Assembly: GCF_027596085.1 (NCBI RefSeq)
Contig: NC_072449.1
Location: 23,329,522 to 23,393,521 of the forward strand
Reading direction: 5' to 3'
DNA: 64,000 bases
Source: Anoplopoma fimbria
Lineage: Eukaryota > Chordata > Actinopteri > Perciformes > Anoplopomatidae
Of the stretch, positions 61,111-64,000 are shown in pieces. The notes beneath the pieces are model-generated. The model saw nothing but the letters and a program-made list of their open reading frames with translations, did no database searches and was not told the origin of the DNA. The position numbers were made by a program, and so were the translations under genes. How positions within the stretch are numbered: the first letter of the stretch is position 1; the number at the start of each line of letters is the position of its first letter.

Positions 61111-64000
61111 TGTTTCAAGTTCCTTCATCAGGATCCTGCACACAAGTGCTAATTAGCAGCTGGTATCTCAGGCCAAACACATGAAGTCATGCTTTTTAAC
61201 AGTGGACACATGGAACAATGTTGTCTCTCAGGAGACACTAACAACGGATTTCTGTGTGGTTGCAAACAAACACTGACTCTTAACAAAACAACAACTATTC
61301 TAACTATTTGAACTATTCTGACTGTATTGTTTTACATCATTTATTGTATGTATTATGTTTTGTCCTTTCTGTGGACCCCAGGAAGATAAGCGGCTGCCAA
61401 GGCATCAGCTAATGGGGATCCAGTTAATAAACAATAAACAATAAACAACACAAGACTTGAACCATTTAATGTAAAAAGCCCATACATGACATTAGAGAGA
61501 CAACTGCCCTGAAAACAATAAAGGTGGTCAATCTGCCTCGGGCACTTACTGAGACATGATACTGTTGAGCCTCCCGGGCTCGGATACTGCCTCCATTATT
61601 GCATGTGACACACACATGAACACACATACACACCGTAACGGCACACAGTCTTTGACAGTCTCCATGACAACCAGTCTGCAGCTCTACAGCTACTCTGAGT
61701 TCCCCTTTGTCTTGAAAGACTGGGGAGATAAGGGAATGGAGGGAGGAAACAAGCGAGGAGGGCTAACTGGAGGCTGGAGGATGCATAAATAAAACATGAG
61801 GGCAGAACTCTTCAACTCACAAACCACAGGCAATTTCACAGAGCCACACGTGGAGATGTAACGATGGGCGGTGTGGTCGTACGTAGTTAAAAAGAAAAAA
61901 TAGAGACTTTCCCCATCTGTCTGACCTCTGGTGTAAAAACCCAAAAGATGCAAAGAATTACATTACTGAGCTCGCAGCTGAAATCCAACCTTTGACAGGT
62001 GGATCAATAAAAGAAGACCCCTGCATTTCAGTCATTATGGCAGCAGTGCTCACCGCACAGGGATCTAATCGCAGTGAAGCAATCATGCCGATGCACATTG
62101 GCAAACAGACTATTTGCAGCCTCGATCATAAAAATGAACTCCATCAGATGCCATACTTATGCTCCCCGAGGGAACACAGAGGTTAACTGTGGTTATTACG
62201 CTGTAGTTGTTTGCATGCATCCATAGAAACCCTCAGCAGCGATTTGGCTGCTAGATATCAGATTCCTCCCTGAGTTGCTAAGAATACTGTCACAGTCAAG
62301 CTAGTGGGAGTTTCACAAGAGGACTTACTCTGGAATTTCCGCAGGTTAATCAGTCCGTGGTCTCGGATAACCCTGCAGGAAATCAAGATGTAGATTTATT
62401 AATATGCAAGTTAATGTTTTGATTGCTCTATTTCTTCAACATTAAGCTTGGCATTTGAACATATGCAATTATCTTGGCTGGTTTAGTCTATAAAGTAATC
62501 ATAGCATTGAAAACCCAATAAATACACCTGTCTTGTACACAGCAGCTAGGTGAAACTTGTTCTACAACGGGAAAGAGGAGAGAACTAGGAAACACATGAC
62601 TCCCCAGCCAGACATGCCATACCACCGTGCTTGGGGAGCACAAACTCGTTAGAGTTGATTTAGTGATGGATCCATTACAGCAAGGATTGACTGTGGATGT
62701 CCAAGAATGACAGCTAAAAGGTTGAAGGTGGGGAAGAGCTCTAGAAAGAGTACAAACTGACTAACACCTTCAAATGAAATTTTTTTACGTCATAGAAAAC
62801 TTACAAGGCAATAAGGGGCTGCAACTACCGATTACTTTAATCCCTCCTCCTTAAACTGTTTTTTTTTTTGGTTTGTCCAAAACCTATGCTTATTAATCAG
62901 AATAAGAAGCTGTTTATTGCCAAGTACTATAATGCAAGGAATTTGGCTCGGTGATCTATTGGTAAACTCAGTTGCCACTTTATTAGGTACACTTAGCAAA
63001 ACCTTTTGCATTCTAATACAACAGTCTGTTGATAATAATCCTCCTACCTTCATGAAGCTTATAATGTTCACTTTTTGATAGAGGTGTTGATTTAACCAAT
63101 CTGTACAATCGTTTGGAAGGATGTAGTTTTCGGTGCTATTAAGCTCCAACATGTATGACTGGCAGGTGTTTCTATTATTTAGGCTACCCTTATTGATATA
63201 AATGTAATGCTCATTCTAGTTGACAATCAAAACAGTTGGTCATTTTTTCAACTAATTGTTTCAGCTCTGAAGAAAATGTACATTAGAGCAAAAGTGTCAT
63301 ATAAAGTCACTAAAGGTGTTTTTAGAGTCTTTCTGAAATCCAAATGGGGTTTCAGAATTTCCAAACTTTCCTGCAGTGAGAATGCTGTCTTTACCTGCCA
63401 AACACTTGGATAAATGTCAGTTTGGCATGCACAGAATTCACTGGAAAACACAACTTTTCCCCATTCCCAAAAATACTCAAGGTTTGAATAGAAATAAACC
63501 TTAACAGGAGGGTAGCGTGTGTTAAGAGTCTTTTGACACTTCGCCATGCTATGCTTTTGCCAGCATAATGAACACCTGTGACATGGGACCTTTTCAGCTT
63601 GCACCAAAATGACTCCCTGTAGCTTGAAATGAGAGCCTGTAAAAAATGCTTAAATATGCAATTAGAATCACTCTGCTGAACAATTCCAGTCTCACAGGAC
63701 TTGTGCTAATAACAAAATAATAAAGTTTAGCAATTGAATTTGAATTCATTAATATTAAGAAGGTACAGATAGGGGTTCAAAATTGTTTGCCTTGTAAATT
63801 TTAATTTGGTATGAAATGAATTCATTCAACCAGAAAGCATAAAAAGAATCTGTAGGGAATGAGGCTTAAAGAGGTCAATGTAGAAGCTTAAAGTGCCATC
63901 TACTGACAGACATGAGTCATTACATGAAGACAAATATATCAGTATTGATTATTCATCATTTAATGGAGAAAAGAATGACCTACTTTTTCCTTCGCTGTCT
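55883..64000 (-). CDS. tada2a: transcriptional adaptor 2A (ADA2a), C-terminal half, 8 exons
   Basis: TADA2A (ADA2a) is the adaptor that links the GCN5/PCAF acetyltransferase to ADA3 in the ATAC complex, acting in the nucleus on histones. The window holds the last 228 codons plus TAG (human protein 443 residues), in eight exons with consistent phases and GT-AG introns. Visible blocks: RQRRKKVIRDHGLINLRKFQ, LERCYPKEVQELYDVMRRFA, EHDKFIESHALEFELRREIR, a basic/acidic helix (RAKRMREEERRKRTM), RRSAPPLNLTGLPGTEKLNE, and the C-terminal SWIRM domain ending TRKIYDFLIKEGYITKA. SWIRM binds DNA or nucleosomes in this family. The ZZ zinc finger and SANT domain are encoded right of the window. Same strand as dusp14. 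Confidence 0.97.
56069..56809 (-). other. tada2a intron with percomorph repeat
   Basis: 741 bases. Most of 56345-56525 is an interspersed repeat (listed); otherwise nothing recognised. Confidence 0.8.
56345..56525 (+). repeat. percomorph 'CATGTTAGCATTGTCATTGT' repeat
   Basis: Contains GGATGGTGAACATGGTAAAC, CATGTTAGCATTGTCATTGT, GATGTTAGCATTTAGCTC and AGAGCTGCTAGCATGGCTGT, an abundant repeat of percomorph genomes. A short related piece (CATGCTAACATGCTGACGCT) occurs near 60,718. Confidence 0.75.
56810..56889 (-). CDS. tada2a: tada2a exon, SAPPLNLTGLPG linker
   Basis: 80 bases; acceptor CTCCACAG, donor GTACGA. Encodes ATGRRSAPPLNLTGLPGTEK then LNEREKE, leading into the SWIRM domain. Confidence 0.96.
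56890..57262 (-). other. tada2a intron
   Basis: 373 bases, non-coding, nothing recognised. Confidence 0.8.
57263..57306 (-). CDS. tada2a: tada2a small linker exon
   Basis: 44 bases; acceptor CTGATTACAG, donor GTATGC. Encodes DAGITPAVTTITVS, in the place of human DSGLSPSIPMASNS; divergent linker, but the phases on both sides demand it. Confidence 0.88.
57307..57697 (-). other. tada2a intron
   Basis: 391 bases, non-coding, nothing recognised. Confidence 0.8.
57698..57830 (-). CDS. tada2a: tada2a exon, charged helix
   Basis: 133 bases; acceptor TTACTCTTAG, donor GTGAGA. Encodes SAKVYERAKRMREEERRKRT then MLCDVLQYIQDGRACQQWLS, matching the human SARTYDHLKKTREEERLKRT block. Confidence 0.96.
57831..58306 (-). 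other. tada2a intron
   Basis: 476 bases, non-coding, nothing recognised. Confidence 0.8.
58307..58378 (-). CDS. tada2a: tada2a exon, EFELRREI block
   Basis: 72 bases; acceptor TTTCTTGCAG, donor GTGAGT. Encodes LEFELRREIRRLQEYRKAGI then KSFC; near-identical to human. Confidence 0.96.
58640..58710 (-). repeat. percomorph interspersed repeat, copy 2
   Basis: GGTTAGCTTAGCTTAGCAG then AAAGACTGGAAACAAGGGAA on the plus strand is the reverse complement of the CCAGTCTTTATGCTAAGCTA segment of the family. Confidence 0.7.
59270..59530 (+). repeat. percomorph interspersed repeat, copy 3
   Basis: Contains CTTCCTGGAGTCTCCGCTGA, CTGCCTGGCAACTGCTGAGA, GCAGTCTTTATGCTATGCTA and GAGTGGTATCAATCTTTCAT then CTAACTCTC, in the known order. 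Confidence 0.75.
59938..60048 (-). CDS. tada2a: tada2a exon, YPKEVQELYD block
   Basis: 111 bases; acceptor CTCTTTCAG, donor GTTAGT. Encodes MLERCYPKEVQELYDVMRRF then ARVVGPIEHDKFIESHA. Human reads LMERRYPKEVQDLYETMRRF. Confidence 0.96.
61046..61109 (+). repeat. (TG)n microsatellite
   Basis: About 32 uninterrupted TG units. Confidence 0.97.
61300..61451 (+). mobile_element. LINE 3' end with AATAAAC tail
   Basis: CTGTGGACCCCAGGAAGATA, GCGGCTGCCAAGGCATCAGC and TAATGGGGATCCAGTTAATA are the 3' end of a very common fish non-LTR element ('GGACCCCAGGAAGA ... GCTAATGGGGATCC'), followed by an (AATAAAC)n tail. 5' truncated; left edge approximate. Confidence 0.75.
62329..62372 (-). CDS. tada2a: tada2a exon, VIRDHGLINL
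   Basis: 44 bases; acceptor TTTCCTGCAG, donor GTAAGT. Encodes KVIRDHGLINLRKFQ, matching human KIIRDHGLINLRKFQ. Confidence 0.96.
62373..63983 (-). other. tada2a intron at the window end
   Basis: 1.6 kb, AT-rich, non-coding. Fragments such as GGGGCTGCAACTACCGATTA near 62,815 and CAACTAATTGTTTCAGCTCT near 63,248 resemble edges of the repeat family seen at 42.9 and 45.0 kb. Confidence 0.75.
63984..64000 (-). CDS. tada2a: tada2a exon cut by the window edge (RQRRK)
   Basis: 17 visible bases encode RQRR and part of KK, followed by a GTAGGT donor. This joins exactly in phase to VIRDHG and matches human ERQRRKKIIRDHG, so the exon continues beyond 64000. Confidence 0.85.

Larger units (their letters stand above)
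60049..62328 (-). other. tada2a intron (2.3 kb)
   Basis: Non-coding. Holds a (TG)n array and a LINE 3' end (listed). No exon expected, since flanking exons join without a gap relative to human. Confidence 0.8.

Overview
This is vertebrate genomic DNA, almost certainly from a spiny-rayed (percomorph-type) teleost. The genes are split by GT-AG introns, the proteins are close to their mammalian orthologues, introns are fish-sized, and the non-coding DNA is full of CA/TG microsatellites, minisatellites and interspersed repeats that I recognise from percomorph genomes. There are no prokaryotic features, operons or CRISPR arrays.

Layout. (1) Positions 1-32,520, plus strand: synrg (synergin gamma, AP-1 adaptor partner). 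It lacks its first coding exon and promoter, which lie left of the window. I can place 22 coding exons (exons 2-23) in one continuous frame of 1,450 codons plus stop, ending at 31,565, with a polyadenylation signal at 32,499. (2) 32,521-40,310: intergenic, with a 1.3-kb AT-rich degenerate tandem array (about 32.9-34.2 kb) and several interspersed repeats. (3) 40,311-46,200, minus strand: dusp14, an intronless 208-residue dual-specificity phosphatase ORF, with a probable 5' non-coding exon near 46.1 kb. (4) 46.2-55.9 kb: intergenic and repeat-rich, with a 24-bp minisatellite, LINE fragments, a long CA array, an AT array and two weak candidate transcribed spots. (5) 55,883-64,000, minus strand: the 3' half of tada2a (ADA2a, SAGA/ATAC subunit), eight exons encoding the last 228 residues. 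Its N-terminal ZZ/SANT part lies right of the window.

The order and relative orientation synrg / dusp14 / tada2a (synrg convergent on the other two) match human 17q12 as I know it, so this is a conserved synteny block, not an operon. The proteins act in unrelated processes: trans-Golgi/endosome coat recruitment, MAP-kinase dephosphorylation and histone acetylation.

I found no new multi-gene system. The observations most worth following are splice-site-proximal low-complexity tracts in synrg, a duplicated EFSDF-QGP motif in a skippable synrg exon, the minisatellite beside the dusp14 5' exon, the 33-34 kb tandem array, and a cysteine-rich open stretch at 53.0-53.2 kb. Residue numbers for synrg count from the first residue of exon 2; those for tada2a count from the first visible residue.
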